Below are positions 9,896-21,616 of a stretch of DNA of 64,000 nucleotides, piece by piece. Source of the DNA: Orychophragmus violaceus (Eukaryota; Streptophyta; Magnoliopsida; Brassicales; Brassicaceae); assembly GCA_030180135.1 (NCBI GenBank), contig CM058236.1, positions 124,001-188,000 on the forward strand. The letters run 5' to 3'. Position numbers and translations under genes: made by a program. The notes beneath the pieces are model-generated. The model saw nothing but the letters and a program-made list of their open reading frames with translations, had not been told where the DNA came from and did not search any database. Each line of letters starts with the position of its first letter. The first letter of the stretch is position 1.

Positions 9896-11682
9896 GTGGT
9901 ATCAGAGCCATTGGTTCTGTGGTTTTTCTTGTTTAGAATCTTGTTTAGGATTGTTTAAGAAGTGTTTTTGAATCAATCTACTGATAAGGAAAAACACTTA
10001 AGAAACAAAGAATTAAAAACCTAAACAAACAAGAAATCGCATGATCCAATCTATATGAATTGGTTGCGTCGGATTGTGGTTTGAAACGCACGTCCGGATC
10101 GCTAGACGCACGGACCGATCGATGGATCGAGTCGCGTGGTCCAGTCGATCACGAGAGATGAGGCACACGATCGCAAGGAAGGACCGATCGTATCGCATGG
10201 ATCAAACGATCGCATGGATCGATCGTGTCCCGTCCCGTCCCGACGAGTGATGATCGTGCGTGGATGGACCGAGCTGCGATCGTCCCGCCATCGTCCCGCT
10301 CTCGTCCCGGCTGTCCCGATCGCTCGGCGATCGCGTGAAGCCACACGACCCGAACAATCCCGTCCGCGTCCCGAGCGTCCCGTCCGAGCATCGTCGCGAA
10401 AGACATGGACCGATCTTGGATCGCGTCCGTTGCTTGCGGCTGACCGATGTCTCGTCTCGATTGCGGCTAGGTCACGACCGTGAACGGTTCATGACCAATC
10501 GGTTCGGTTCGGTTAATGGCTCGGTTTAAAAACTTGATTAAATTTAATCGTCTTGGTTTAATAAACAGACATAATAAATTTATTAAGTTCTGGTTAAACC
10601 GGGATAAGAAATCCAAAGTCGAAAATTGGATTTTGTGCCTAAACCAGTGATTTCTAATTTGATTTGGTTGGACCAAATAAATTGAAAAAAATCCGGTTTA
10701 GTAAATAACCGGTTGACAATTGTGGTCATCGTAGTAATTAATTTTGGTTAAGACCAATTTTAATGAACCAGACCGGTTATGTCATTTAATTGGACAATTG
10801 GGTTATGTCTTGGACATGAACAAATTCTTGGGCCTCGGGCCAAAAAGTTGAAACAATTGGGCCAATTATTTGAGTCTTTTCTTCAGATTAATTTAAAATT
10901 TATTTTTATAAAATTATAAAATCGATTTTAAATTAATAAGTTTCCAAAATTTTGAAATTAGAAAGTTTCTTAAATTAGAAGTTTCTAGATTTGCATGTTT
11001 TGGATTTTAGGAAATTTTTATATTTAGAAAGTTTCCAATTTTGGAAGTTTCCAATTTTAGAAAGCTTCCAAGTTTAGGAAGTTTCCAATTTTAGAAAGTT
11101 TCCAAAATTAGTAGGTTTCCCAAAAAGGAAAGTTTCCCAAAATAGTAATCTTCTATTTTGGGATAAAATCTTAATAAACCTACAAACCTCAAACAATATC
11201 AAGCGTTGGATGTCTTGTCCAGTCTATGTCAGCTGTCGAAGCCCATTCAATTGTACTCATGGCCTTACAGTGTGAGGGTGTCTACTTTTGCGTGGATAAG
11301 ACGGTTTGTGATTCATAAATGTCATTGGGAGTCCCAGACATTAATGATTACATGACTGTATAGTCTGGTTTTCTTGACTAGGCCATCGGGAGTCCCGGGC
11401 CTTGAGACATCAGAGTGGATTGGGCCTCGGGCCCAGATTCACAACCAAGAGTTATATCACGGATATAATTAGCCGATATAGGGCTTACCGATATAAGCTA
11501 AAGTTGGGTGACGGCCAGTGGCCCACTTTGATCTTAGTTATATGTGGATCTTGGAATCATTATATTCTATTGAGGGTAACTTATGTTATTGAATATAATG
11601 CGTGATTAATCATATTAAATTTAATACGAGATTAATCATATTGAACATATTAACTAAAATCCTTTTATCTTAATTTTCAGTT
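9896..11682 (+). other. Copia-B leader, probable 5'UTR intron
   Basis: This is noncoding. A CpG-rich, CGATCG-dense block (about 10080-10500) is followed by AT-rich sequence with repeated GAAAGTTTCC motifs. A highly conserved stretch (11200-11680) follows and holds short inverted repeats around GGGCCTCGGGCCC. It ends in TTTTCAG (11674-11680) two bases before the gag ATG. With the GT sites in the LTR this would be an intron of about 1.9 kb that removes the primer site. Confidence 0.62.
9897..9909 (+). other. Copia-B primer-binding site
   Basis: TGGTATCAGAGCC lies one base after the LTR and is complementary to initiator Met-tRNA. Confidence 0.9.
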
Positions 11683-12573
11683 ATGACTAGCACAAACAAT
11701 CAAAACACTTTCTCGATCCGGTCTGTCCTTGAGATGGACAAGCTGAACAGATCAAATTTCTTGACTTGGTCGCGGAACCTGAGGCTAGTCCTCAGACAGG
11801 AGAGAAAGGACTATGTCCTTGAGAGAGCTCTCCCCGTGAGGATCGGGTCCAATGCCTCCCATGCAGTATATGATGCTTGGAATAAGCATTATAATGATGC
11901 GGTAGATGTGCGTGGTCTGATATTGGCTACCATGGACTCAGACTTGCGGAAGCAATATGAGAACATGGAGTCGCCAATAGAGATGATCAGCAGCCTGAAA
12001 TTGAAATTTCAGGAGCAGATAAGAGTGGAGAGATACCAGTTGGTTAAGTCTCTCACTAGCTGCAAGCTACCAAATGATCATCCAGTGAGTCCTCATGTCA
12101 GTAAAATGATGGGTTACATTGATAACCTGAGGAAACTGGATTATCCAGTTAGCCAAGAATTGGCAACTGAGATCGTTCTACAGTCACTGCCGTCAAGCTA
12201 TGATAAGTTCAGAAGGAACTATATCAAGAAAGGCTTAACGAAGACGCTGACTGAACTGCATGATATGCTCAAGACAGTTGAGCCAAACGTGAAGAGTACC
12301 CTGAATAATCTCATGAATGAGAAGGGTAGGTTTACTAAACCTAATGTTGACAAGGGTGAAGGCAAAGTTGTCCAGATTTTGAATCATGGCAAGCATGTGT
12401 CTTCTGAGCCCGAGTCAGATACCTCTTACGTTGGTAAGTGCTGCTACTGTAAGGAGACAGGGCATTGGAAGAGAGATTGCATTAAATTCATGGAAGATGA
12501 TGAGGAGTTGAAGTTGATGTATGAGACTACTTCCTCATGTATTCATGTTATTACTTCAAGTTCTACCTTATAG
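11683..12573 (+). CDS. gag: Copia-B gag, shortened by a nonsense change
   Basis: It encodes copia-type Gag with a zinc knuckle C-x2-C-x4-H-x4-C (CCYCKETGHWKRDC). It is 296 codons. Copies C and F run 339 codons to a remnant of the protease DTGCG motif, and here an AAG codon has become TAG at 12571-12573. The Gag and knuckle domains are complete, so packaging function could survive. Confidence 0.88.
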   Translation: MTSTNNQNTFSIRSVLEMDKLNRSNFLTWSRNLRLVLRQERKDYVLERALPVRIGSNASHAVYDAWNKHYNDAVDVRGLILATMDSDLRKQYENMESPIEMISSLKLKFQEQIRVERYQLVKSLTSCKLPNDHPVSPHVSKMMGYIDNLRKLDYPVSQELATEIVLQSLPSSYDKFRRNYIKKGLTKTLTELHDMLKTVEPNVKSTLNNLMNEKGRFTKPNVDKGEGKVVQILNHGKHVSSEPESDTSYVGKCCYCKETGHWKRDCIKFMEDDEELKLMYETTSSCIHVITSSSTL

Positions 12574-15100
12574 GTATTGGATACTGGTTGTGGCACTGAT
12601 ATTTGTGATAATATGCAGAGCCTAAGCAACAGTAGAACGTTGAAGGAAGGACAAGTGGATCTACATGTCTGGAAGGAGCTATGGACGCTGCCTCAGCCAT
12701 AGGGTTTTCACTTGTAGAAGCCTTTGAGGCTTGGTTTTGTATTAAGTAATTGCTACAATGTACCTGCTTTAAGCAGAGTTGTCTTTCATTTTCTTGTAAG
12801 AATTTGAATGTTTTTCATTTTGATAAAAGACAAGTTTTGTTCTTTTGATCTTAATGAAATATTAATTGTAGCACCCTATTCAAGGAATGGGTTTTATATC
12901 TCAAACCAAAGAGTGCCTAAATGTAACATAAATACCGAATTGGTTTAAATCTGATGAATTAAACCTGATTTTTCTTGGCATAAATGTTTTGGTCAAATAG
13001 AGTAAGTCGGATTCAGAAATCCCATAGTTATGCACTATTGGGCTCATTTGATCGGATATCTTATGAGACTTGAATTCTGTTTACTGGACCAAAAGACAAA
13101 GGGACCTATCTTAGCCGAGCTAGAGAGAGGCCCAAAGGCTTATTGGAGATTGAACATACTCATGTATGTGGTCCGATGAGCAGTAATGCCAGAGAAAATT
13201 TCCTGTACTTCATTGTCTCTACTGATTAATTCAGTGAGTAAGACTGTGTTCATTAGATGAGACACAAGTCGGAATTCTTTGACATGGTCGAAAGAGTTCC
13301 AGAATGAGGTATAAAATCTAAGTGACGGAAGTATTAAGACTCTGAATTAAATCACGAGAGAGAATACTTGAGTCATTAATGGTGTGATCATCTGAATGAG
13401 TGTGAAGTCGTTTCACAGCTCAATTCTCCTGAAAACCTTGAGGTGTTTCTGTGAGAAAGAATCAGATCTTATTAGAAATGATTAAAGATGAGTCGCACGA
13501 ATCTTCCATGATATTCTTTAAGAATAACGCTCTAAAAATATCTAAGTTTACGCTGAAATAGTTCCACCAATATGAGTTGAAAGACACCACGTAAATGTGG
13601 ACTGGAATCGATCCAAATTCGTCTTTACTGAGTATTTGTAGTTGTGCTACTTCGCTGGTTGTCCTAGGGAAACCAAGGCTTGTTACTTTTACGTCCATTC
13701 TGTTTTCTAAGAAGGGAAGTTACTTTCCAAGAAGAACAGTGGGAGTAAAAGTATAACTCGAAGAAATTCGATAAATACAGGAGGCTGCTTAACCTATTGA
13801 GGGAGAGCAGCGGAAGGATTTACAGATTTCTGTAGAATCTACACCTGTGGAGCCTGAAGTTCGCAGATATGAAAGAATCAGTCACTAATCCGAGAGTGAA
13901 TTCTCGTCATTAGTTGAGCCTGATGATCATTGAAAGTTCGCATGATCTGATGATCATTGAAAGCGACGAATCTGCGAAACTCAAGAAGCGAAAGTGAGCC
14001 CGGACTCCGGAAAAATTACATTTTGTGAAAGTTAGCTTCATCGATCCATTCATGGATGGAAGCAAACATATCGGAGTTGGAATCTTCGTTCTGTTGAACA
14101 AGTCAAGGTTTTGACTTAAACAGGAACGAAATGGAACTGTGCGTTTACTAATAGATAAAGTGGGAGCGATGTTGCATTTCTCATATTGTATGTCGATGAC
14201 ATACTGATTCTCGGAAATGACGTCCCAATGCTGCAGTCGGTAAAGGACTGGCTTGGGAGTTGGTTCTAATGATTGACATGGGTAAAGCCACGTATGTTCT
14301 TGGATTTTGGATCTAAAGATAGAGATCCGAAAGAGCTGGTAGGACAAAGTCAGGATTCTTATCCCGACAAAGTCCTACACGTTTTCAGCATTCCAAGAAG
14401 GGTTTTATGCCAATGTCACATGGCATTACGTTAAGCAAGACAAAGTGTCCTACGATAACTGCTGAGCTTAAATGCATGGATAAGATTCCATATGCGTCGG
14501 CAATTGGATCTATCATGTATGCCATAAAACGCACTTGTTTGATGTTTCTTTAATGTTAAGCAAGACAAGTAAAGACCAGTCAAATCCAGCAAAGAATCAC
14601 TGGATTGCCGTAAAGAATGTCCTAAAGTATTTGAGGAATACTAAGGATAAGTTCTTGATTTACGGAGAAAGTGAGGTGCTACAAGTCAGTAGAGTCTGAA
14701 AGGCAAGTTTCCAACAAACAAAGATGATTTCCGGTCACAGTCCGGTTATATCTTGTGTCTGTCTGGCGGTGCAAGGCACTGTTGCTGACTCCATGACTTA
14801 AGCTGAACATTTCGCAGTTTGGATAGCGGCGAAAGAGGTTGTTTGGAAAGAAGAGTTCATCACTGAACTCGATGTGATTCCCAGCATAGATGAGACTAGC
14901 TGCACATCAGAGGTCCAAACACCTTGAGAGTAGGTATAACCTATTCCGTGAGATAAATGACAGAGATGTTAAGTAGATCAGCAAGTTTCAATGAATGAGA
15001 ACGTTGCTAATCTATTAACGAAGCCACTCCTTAGGCCTAAGAACGAGTCACGGACTGTTGCTGTAGGATAAGTGAAATTAAGATGCAGTCTTAATTTCAG
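12574..15100 (+). pseudogene. pol: Copia-B degraded pol
   Basis: Fragments of protease, integrase (near 13150-13320), RT (a YVDD-type motif near 14190) and RNase H (near 14600-14840) can be read in changing frames with many stops. The same stops occur in Copia-C and Copia-F (for example TAAGC in the RNase H remnant), so decay preceded amplification. Confidence 0.85.
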
Positions 15101-15941
15101 TGGGAGTTATTAAAGGGCTTTATTTAGTTATTAGATATGTTCTTGTAAAACATTTAAGATGTTTAATGAAATTATTATTTCAAGATTATTTTAACTGTGA
15201 TGAAATAATCGTTCCAAAGTGATATAAACCATTTTATAGGTCATCGAAGTAAGTGACTTGATCTTGAGTCATCAAAGTCATTTAGCTTGATCATGAGACC
15301 CTATATTTGATAGATGGGTTGTATCATTCAGTCCCTAGTCGAAGGTTGTTGAAATTGGAACACCAACAACCGTGTGAGACTAGATTGGTATGTGACTTAT
15401 GACAAAGTCTCAGTGTGTCATAGATGCGCGGCATCAAAGTCAGTACATAGGTGTATGTGGGGTACATACGACCGGACTAGACCCGCTTATAAGAACTCTT
15501 CAGGATATTTATATCTGTGTCATAAGAGATTCTTACTACGACTATAGAGTATGGTCCTTAGACCTGAGTTCGCATGCATGTGACTGCACATGAACTGATG
15601 CGCTTTGATCATTGTCTAACGCTGTCGTTATGCGATAGCTATAAGGACCTTGTTTGGGTGTATTACGAAATGAGTAGTTTACAGTGATGGAACAAGACGG
15701 GATTTGTCCCTTCAATATAAATGGAGTGAATATCTCTAGGCCAATCGGAGATTTGAATACTGGAAAATGCATGGCCATGCTCAAACGGACTGTCCCGAGT
15801 CGTTTGGATTGTCAGTATCATATCAGAGTCCGATGAACATGATTAGACTTTATAAGGATGACACTCATCTTGCCTTATGACTAATCGAGATATTGAGACA
15901 AAAGGATTATGAATACAGAGATTCCAGTACAAGTGGGAGAT
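15101..15941 (+). other. Copia-B 3' noncoding region and polypurine tract
   Basis: About 840 bp between the pol remnant and LTR, strongly conserved in C, D and F. It ends in the polypurine tract AAGTGGGAGA (15931-15940). An antisense 80-codon frame (15542-15784) is open here and in the relatives. Confidence 0.75.
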
Positions 15942-16578
15942 TGTTGGAATTGTGTCCAGTAATCTCGGTACTGTCTCTAGAAAGTAAGAGTATGTCAATG
16001 ATCAGACATAAGTCATATAATACTGGGGGTCATGATGGCTTGCTAGAGTCCGCTCATGATCTATAAGTCTTGGACTTATTGCCTTTATTATATGATCCCA
16101 TATGGGTCACACGCCTAAGCTAACAGGAAAATGTGTTGGAACGGCTTAGCAGAAGTACGGTAAAAGTGCCAGGCATTTGTCGTACTTAGAGAGAGATTAA
16201 TGGGTCTGATTAAATCTAAGGGATTTAATCAGATTGGTATTTGGGCCCAAAAGCCCAAAAGGAATTAGACAAGTTTTATAAATAAAACTTAAGTCTGAAT
16301 CCTAAAAACCCTAGCCCCCTCTGCGATTTCTCTCTCTCTCCTGCGGCCTCCCCAGCTCGGTCTAGCAGCCTTCTTCCTGCTTGGTGTGCGTGTGTGAACC
16401 TTTGGAGGAGCTATCACTTGGTGGTTCTGCTGATCTCTGACCTGTTCTTTATATTTCCGCTGCATAACAAGGTAACAGGTGAGATCCATTAAGTTTCTAT
16501 TCAAGAGAACCTAGATCTGCATGTTTAGTAGGATGAATCAATTGAGAATTGAATCAGGAAACACTAAACAATCCAACA
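15942..16578 (+). repeat. Copia-B 3' LTR
   Basis: This matches the 5' LTR over 637 bp, with one difference by eye (A/C in the CTAGAAGCC/CTAGCAGCC stretch). Confidence 0.93.
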
Positions 16579-16775
16579 GTAAGTGCTTCTACTGTAATGA
16601 GTCGGGGCATTGGAAGAGAGATTGCAATAAATTCTTGGAAGATTCACAAGAGATGGAGAAGATGTATGGTACTTCTTCTTCAGGTGTTGTGTTATTAATT
16701 CAAGTTCTACATAAGTATTGGATACTTGTTGTGGTACTGATATTTTTGAAATATGCAGGACCTAAGCGACAGTAG
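16579..16775 (+). CDS. gag: Copia-A gag, 3' segment with zinc knuckle
   Basis: This continues Copia-A gag after Copia-B. It encodes the knuckle CFYCNESGHWKRDC and ends at the same stop as Copia-G gag. Counting the target site once, the frame is continuous with 8536-9258. Confidence 0.85.
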
Positions 16776-19075
16776 AACGTTGAAGAAAGGACAAGTGGAA
16801 CTGCGTGTCTGGTATGAAGCAATGGTTGCTGCATGAGCCGTAGAGATTCTTCACTTGTAGGAGCCTTTCATACTTGGTTTTAGAAATTAAGTAATTGCTA
16901 CTATGCATCTGCCTTGTGCAGAAATGTCTTTCATTTTCTTTTGAGAATTTGGATGTTTTTCATTTTGATAAAAGACAAGTTTTGTTCTTTAGATCTTAAT
17001 GAAATATTCTATGGTAGCACCCCGTTTGGAATGGGTTTTATATCTTAAACCAACAGAAGTTAAATATAACATAAATACCAAACGGTTTAAGTCTAATGAC
17101 TTGAACTCGACTTTTCCTTGGCATAGTCGTTTAACCACATAGAGTGAAGCGAATTCAAAGGTTCCATAGTTTTGGACTCATTCGATTGTTAATCATTTGA
17201 GATATGAATTCTGTTCACTGGACCAAATGACTAAGGCCCATTTAGCAGAGCTAAAAGGAAACGGGCCAGAGGCTTATTGGGCCCTACATATACTGATGTA
17301 TGTGGCCCAACTAGCATTATTGCCAAAGGAAATATTCTGTACTTCATTACTTTACTGATGGCATCAATAAGCATGGCTGTGTTCATTTGATGAGACACAA
17401 GCTGGAATCCCTTAAGGGAGTTCCAAGATGAAGTGTAGAACCAATTTGACAGAAGTATTGAGATCCTCGATTGAATCGCGGAGGAAAATACTAGAGTCAA
17501 GATTTGGGTGATCATCTGAAAGAATGAATCAAATCTTATGAGACATGATTCGATTAATGATGAATCACATGAATCTTCCATAACCATTTAAGAATACGTT
17601 CTAAAATGTCTATGTTCACGCTAAAAGCGTTTCTATCAGAATCAGTGAAAAACACCACATTGGATGTGGACTGGGTGATTTCCAAATTTGTTTTTCTGAT
17701 TAATTGGGATTGCAAGGTTTGTGTAAGACAGTAGTCAACAAACAAACTTGAATCCATATCTGATAAGTTTTACCTCGCTGGTTGTCCTGAGGAAACCAAG
17801 GCTTAGTACTTTTTGTTGCCCAGAACTGTGTCTTTTAAGAAAGGTGATACTTTCAAAAGGAACAGTGGGAGTAAAAGTACACATCGAAGAAATTCGATAA
17901 ACACAGTAAGCTGCTCGACCTGATAAGGAAGAGCAGCGGTGAGATCTACAAAGTGCTGTATGATCTGCACCTGTGGAGCCCGAAATTCGCAGATCCGAAA
18001 GGATCCTTCACTAATTCGAGAGTGATTTCTCGTAACCAACTGTCGTGATCTGTTGATCATTGAAAAGTGACGAACATGCAAAATTCAAAGAAGCGATGGT
18101 GAGCCCCAACTCCGAAAATTGGCTGGGTATGCATGTTAGTTTCACCGATCCATTTCTGGGTTGAAACAAACATCTTGGAGTTGGAATCAACACTCTGATA
18201 ATGTAGTCAAAAGTTTTGACTTGATCAGAAAGAAAAGAAACCATGCGTTTACAAGAAGACTAGTGGGAGCGTAATGGCAATTCTCACATAGTATGTAGAT
18301 AACATACTTGAATCTCATGAACGACGTTCCGATGCTAAAGTCTTGTCAAGATTTAGGTCGGAAGTCAAATTTAAACAAAAGACATGGGAATAGCCGAGTG
18401 AATTCTTGGAATAAGAATCTATTGACATAGATTAAGTAGGCTAATTGGATCGTGTCAAAATCCTTATGTTGATAAGGTATTGGACAGCTCTAAGGTGCTT
18501 GATTCCAAGAATGGCTTCATACCAAAGGTCTTATGGCAATAATCTAAGCAAGATGAAGTGTCTTGGACACTAGCTGAGCTAGTAACAATATTAGTAAGAA
18601 GAAGTGTTTCTGAACACTGTCTGAACTAATATTAATGAGTGTGAGTTCTAATGCTGCTGCAATAGAATCCATCATAAATGCCATATTTTGCGCTCGTCTA
18701 GATGCAGCTTAAGCATGACGAGAATACACCAATATATTCCGGTAATAGTCACTAAACAGTTACCAGAAATATCCCAAGTGTTGAGAAACACTAAGGATAG
18801 GTTCGTGGTGAACTGATAAAGTGACAAACCAATTGAAAGTAGTTAGACGGACAAAGACGATTCCCGGTACCCACCTGGTTATGTCTCTTTGTCTGAATAG
18901 CGGTGCTGACTGTTGGAAAGGCTCCAAGCAGTAGACCGTAGAATAGTGCTTTTATCTGAATGGCGGTGTAATTTGTTGAAATTGTTTCAAGCAATAGCAC
19001 CGCTCTCTCTCCCACAACCTAAGCACGGAATTTATTCTGTTGCTGTACGTATAAGATATCTGAAAAGATGATCTT
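16776..19075 (+). pseudogene. pol: Copia-A degraded pol
   Basis: Scattered integrase, RT and RNase H fragments in all frames, with many stops. It is colinear with the equally degraded pol of Copia-G (minus strand, about 54900-57165). Confidence 0.8.
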
Positions 19076-19906
19076 GATTCTAGTGGGAGTTATTTTAGTT
19101 ATGTTGTAAACTTTACATAGACATGCTTTGGCAGTGTTTGTGTAAGTTAAAACTGACATCAGTATTATTTAATTATTGGATAATTGAATAATGGTCCCAA
19201 AGTACTTTATGGTCATCTTATAGGCCATCAAGTTGAAGACTTGATCATGAAACCCTATAAGTAAAAGATGACATAAATTATGATTGTCCCTAGTCAAGGT
19301 TGTTAAAATGGGACACTAACAACCGCGCAGACTAGTATGTGAGGTGACTGTTGGACTAAGTTTCATGGAGTCAATGATATGATTATCACAGTCAGTCACA
19401 TAGATATATGTTGGTGAACATATGATCGGACATGACCCGCTTAATGAGAACTCCACAGGATAGTTATATATAAGTGTCATGGGAGGTTCTCATTACGACT
19501 ATAGAGTATAGTCCTTAGACCTGAGTTCATCATGCTCTCTAGCATATGAATTGGTGCGCTTTGACCTTGTCAAACGTCGTTCCGTAACTGGCGGCTATAA
19601 CGGCATTGTTTCGACGTATCATGAAGTATGTGTAGAAACAGGGATGGAACAAGATGGGATTTGTCCCTCCTGTAATAACAGGAGATAAATATCTCAGGGC
19701 CCATCGAAGATTTGATACTGAGAAAATGCATGGCCGTGCTCAAACGAGGTGATTGTCAGTCGTTTGTTTTAATCAGTATAGATCAGAAGTTCGATGAACA
19801 TGATGTTGGCTATAATAAGGATGACACAGTCTCTTGCCTTATGCCATATCGAGATATAGAGACGAAGGGATTATAGGAATAGATGATTCCAGTACAAGTG
19901 GGAGAT
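19076..19906 (+). other. Copia-A 3' noncoding region and polypurine tract
   Basis: This is noncoding, colinear with 54035-54890 of Copia-G and ending in AAGTGGGAGAT beside the LTR. No convincing gene is seen. Confidence 0.7.
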
Positions 19907-20637
19907 TGTTGGGATTATGTCCTGAAATCACATTGTACGAGCTCTAGAGATAGTTGTATTGTCGAGATCGGACAATTCATGTGATACTAGGTAGTCATAA
20001 TGTTTTGCTAGAAACCGCTTATGACAAATGAGTTGTAACTCATTTCCAGTATCGTGTGAACCTACAGGGTCACACACCTAAGCAAGTTGGATATACTCTG
20101 CATGGGATAGATCATTGGCATATGGTATGATCGATGTGTATTAGATACACATCGAATTGAGTTTCTAAGAGATGTATCGATCGACACCATTAGGTGGGTC
20201 GGTCGATACAGGAGGTGTGTCGATCGACACCACTAAGTGTGTCGGTCGACACAAAGGCGAAACCGAGACTGATGTTTCGGTTCACTTTAGGTCGATATAT
20301 AAACGTGTTTTTGCACATTCGACCCGATAGACTTGAGCGCCGCCCAGACTGTTTTTCTCAGAGAGAAAACACAGAACCTCAAGAAACTAAAGTCCCAGGG
20401 AGATCCGAGCACCGGTCCTAGCATCCCGGCGGATTCCAGCTTGTGTGCGTGTGGACTGAACAGTAGAGGCGCAACGATTGGGGCGCTGCAGATCTCGTGT
20501 TACCACAAACTTCCGCTGCCTAAAACTCCAGGTAAACACAGATCTGATTCATGATTCAATTAACTAGACCCTAGATCCTAGGCTATCGGGAACTCGCGAG
20601 AATTCTGAATCAGTAGAATTGGCTCGGATTCCCAACA
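19907..20637 (+). repeat. Copia-A 3' LTR, 731 bp
   Basis: It runs from TGTTGGGATTATG to CCCAACA. It contains an array of alternating TGTCGATCGACA and TCGGTCGA-type palindromes at 20173-20252, upstream of a TATATAAA near 20297. A donor-like CCAG|GTAAAC is at 20531/20532. Confidence 0.9.
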
Positions 20638-21616
20638 TTTCTTTGGTCATGTAATTGTTGATGTTTAGCACTGCAAGTCCATCAACATTACTACCTGCCT
20701 TACTCACGTAATTGTGGACACCAAGCTCTTGGCTAGACCATCACACAACGAAACGAGTCTTGACAGTTGACCACATTGAAGCTAATCTTTGATCAACGTT
20801 TAAGTCTAGTTTGGTTTCTGCAAATTCAAGGTTCAATAACCAGATTTCCGAGCACTGTATCGATCGACGCAGACTATGTCTGTCGATCGATACCACCAAA
20901 CAAAAACGGACTTCAATAACCAGTTAATCCAATTAACCCGGTTCATCAATCCGGTCATGTCGATCGACACAACCTGTGTGTGACGATCGACATAGACCTT
21001 AACCGAAGACAGTTTTGATAACCGGTCCAATCCAATTGAACCGACTTATCTGATCAAACTGATCTTAACCAATCGGTTTATACCAATTGAGATAACCAGT
21101 TCAATCCAATTGAACCAATTCATCCAATTTAAACCGATCTATTCGGATTTAACCAAGCATGATAACCGGTTCAATCCAATTGAACCAATTAACCATTCGC
21201 TAGGTCTGTGTCGACCGACACTAACCTGTGTCGATCGACGTAGTAGGCCTTTTAGGTTTTTCTCCGAGAAAACCCTAGCCGCCGAATGTTGAACCGTGTC
21301 GATCGACACTCGACCGAGTCTGCTCTGTGTCGACCGACACACCCAGTGTGTCGATCGATACAGAAGGCTCTCGATTTTTCTTCACGAAAAACCCTAGCCG
21401 CCGACTCTGTCGAATTCGCGATTCTGTGTCGACCGACACACCCAGTGTGTCGATCGACACCATGCGAGAACAGCAGTTCAACGTTTCAATTCACAGACAA
21501 AACCGAGTTTCTCTTAATCAAAACATGAAACACTAAGCATAGATCTATTCAAACACATCAGTTTTCGAATTACATGCTGGAGATTCAATGGTTAAACCCT
21601 ATGGCTCTGATACCAC
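20638..21616 (-). other. Copia-X leader with palindrome clusters and primer site
   Basis: This is noncoding. The primer site is at 21603-21616 (reverse GTGGTATCAGAGCC). Clusters of alternating TGTCGACCGACA and TGTCGATCGACA sites lie at 21208-21240, 21298-21361 and 21427-21461. The rest holds AACCGGTT-like repeats around 20920-21190. Confidence 0.82.

Larger units (their letters stand above)
9259..16578 (+). mobile_element. Copia-B: non-autonomous Ty1/copia element, complete, 7.3 kb
   Basis: Two 637-bp LTRs (9259-9895, 15942-16578) differ at one base by eye. The primer site follows the left LTR and a polypurine tract precedes the right one. The target duplication is GTAAT (9254-9258) versus GTAAG (16579-16583), with one mismatch. 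It interrupts Copia-A gag. Gag is open, but pol is full of stops. Confidence 0.94.
7777..20637 (+). mobile_element. Copia-A: non-autonomous Ty1/copia element, 5' end replaced by Gypsy-1, interrupted by Copia-B
   Basis: The visible parts are leader 7777-8535, gag 8536-9258 plus 16579-16775, degraded pol, 3' noncoding region and 3' LTR 19907-20637. The 5' LTR should lie left of the window beyond Gypsy-1. It belongs to the same family as Copia-G and Copia-X by leader, gag and LTR similarity. It is inserted in the Copia-X leader; the target duplication should be TTTCT (20638-20642). Confidence 0.88.

Noticed and set aside
20173..20252. TGTCGATCGACA sites as recombinase or attachment sites
   Set aside because: No recombinase gene is present and element ends do not coincide with the sites.
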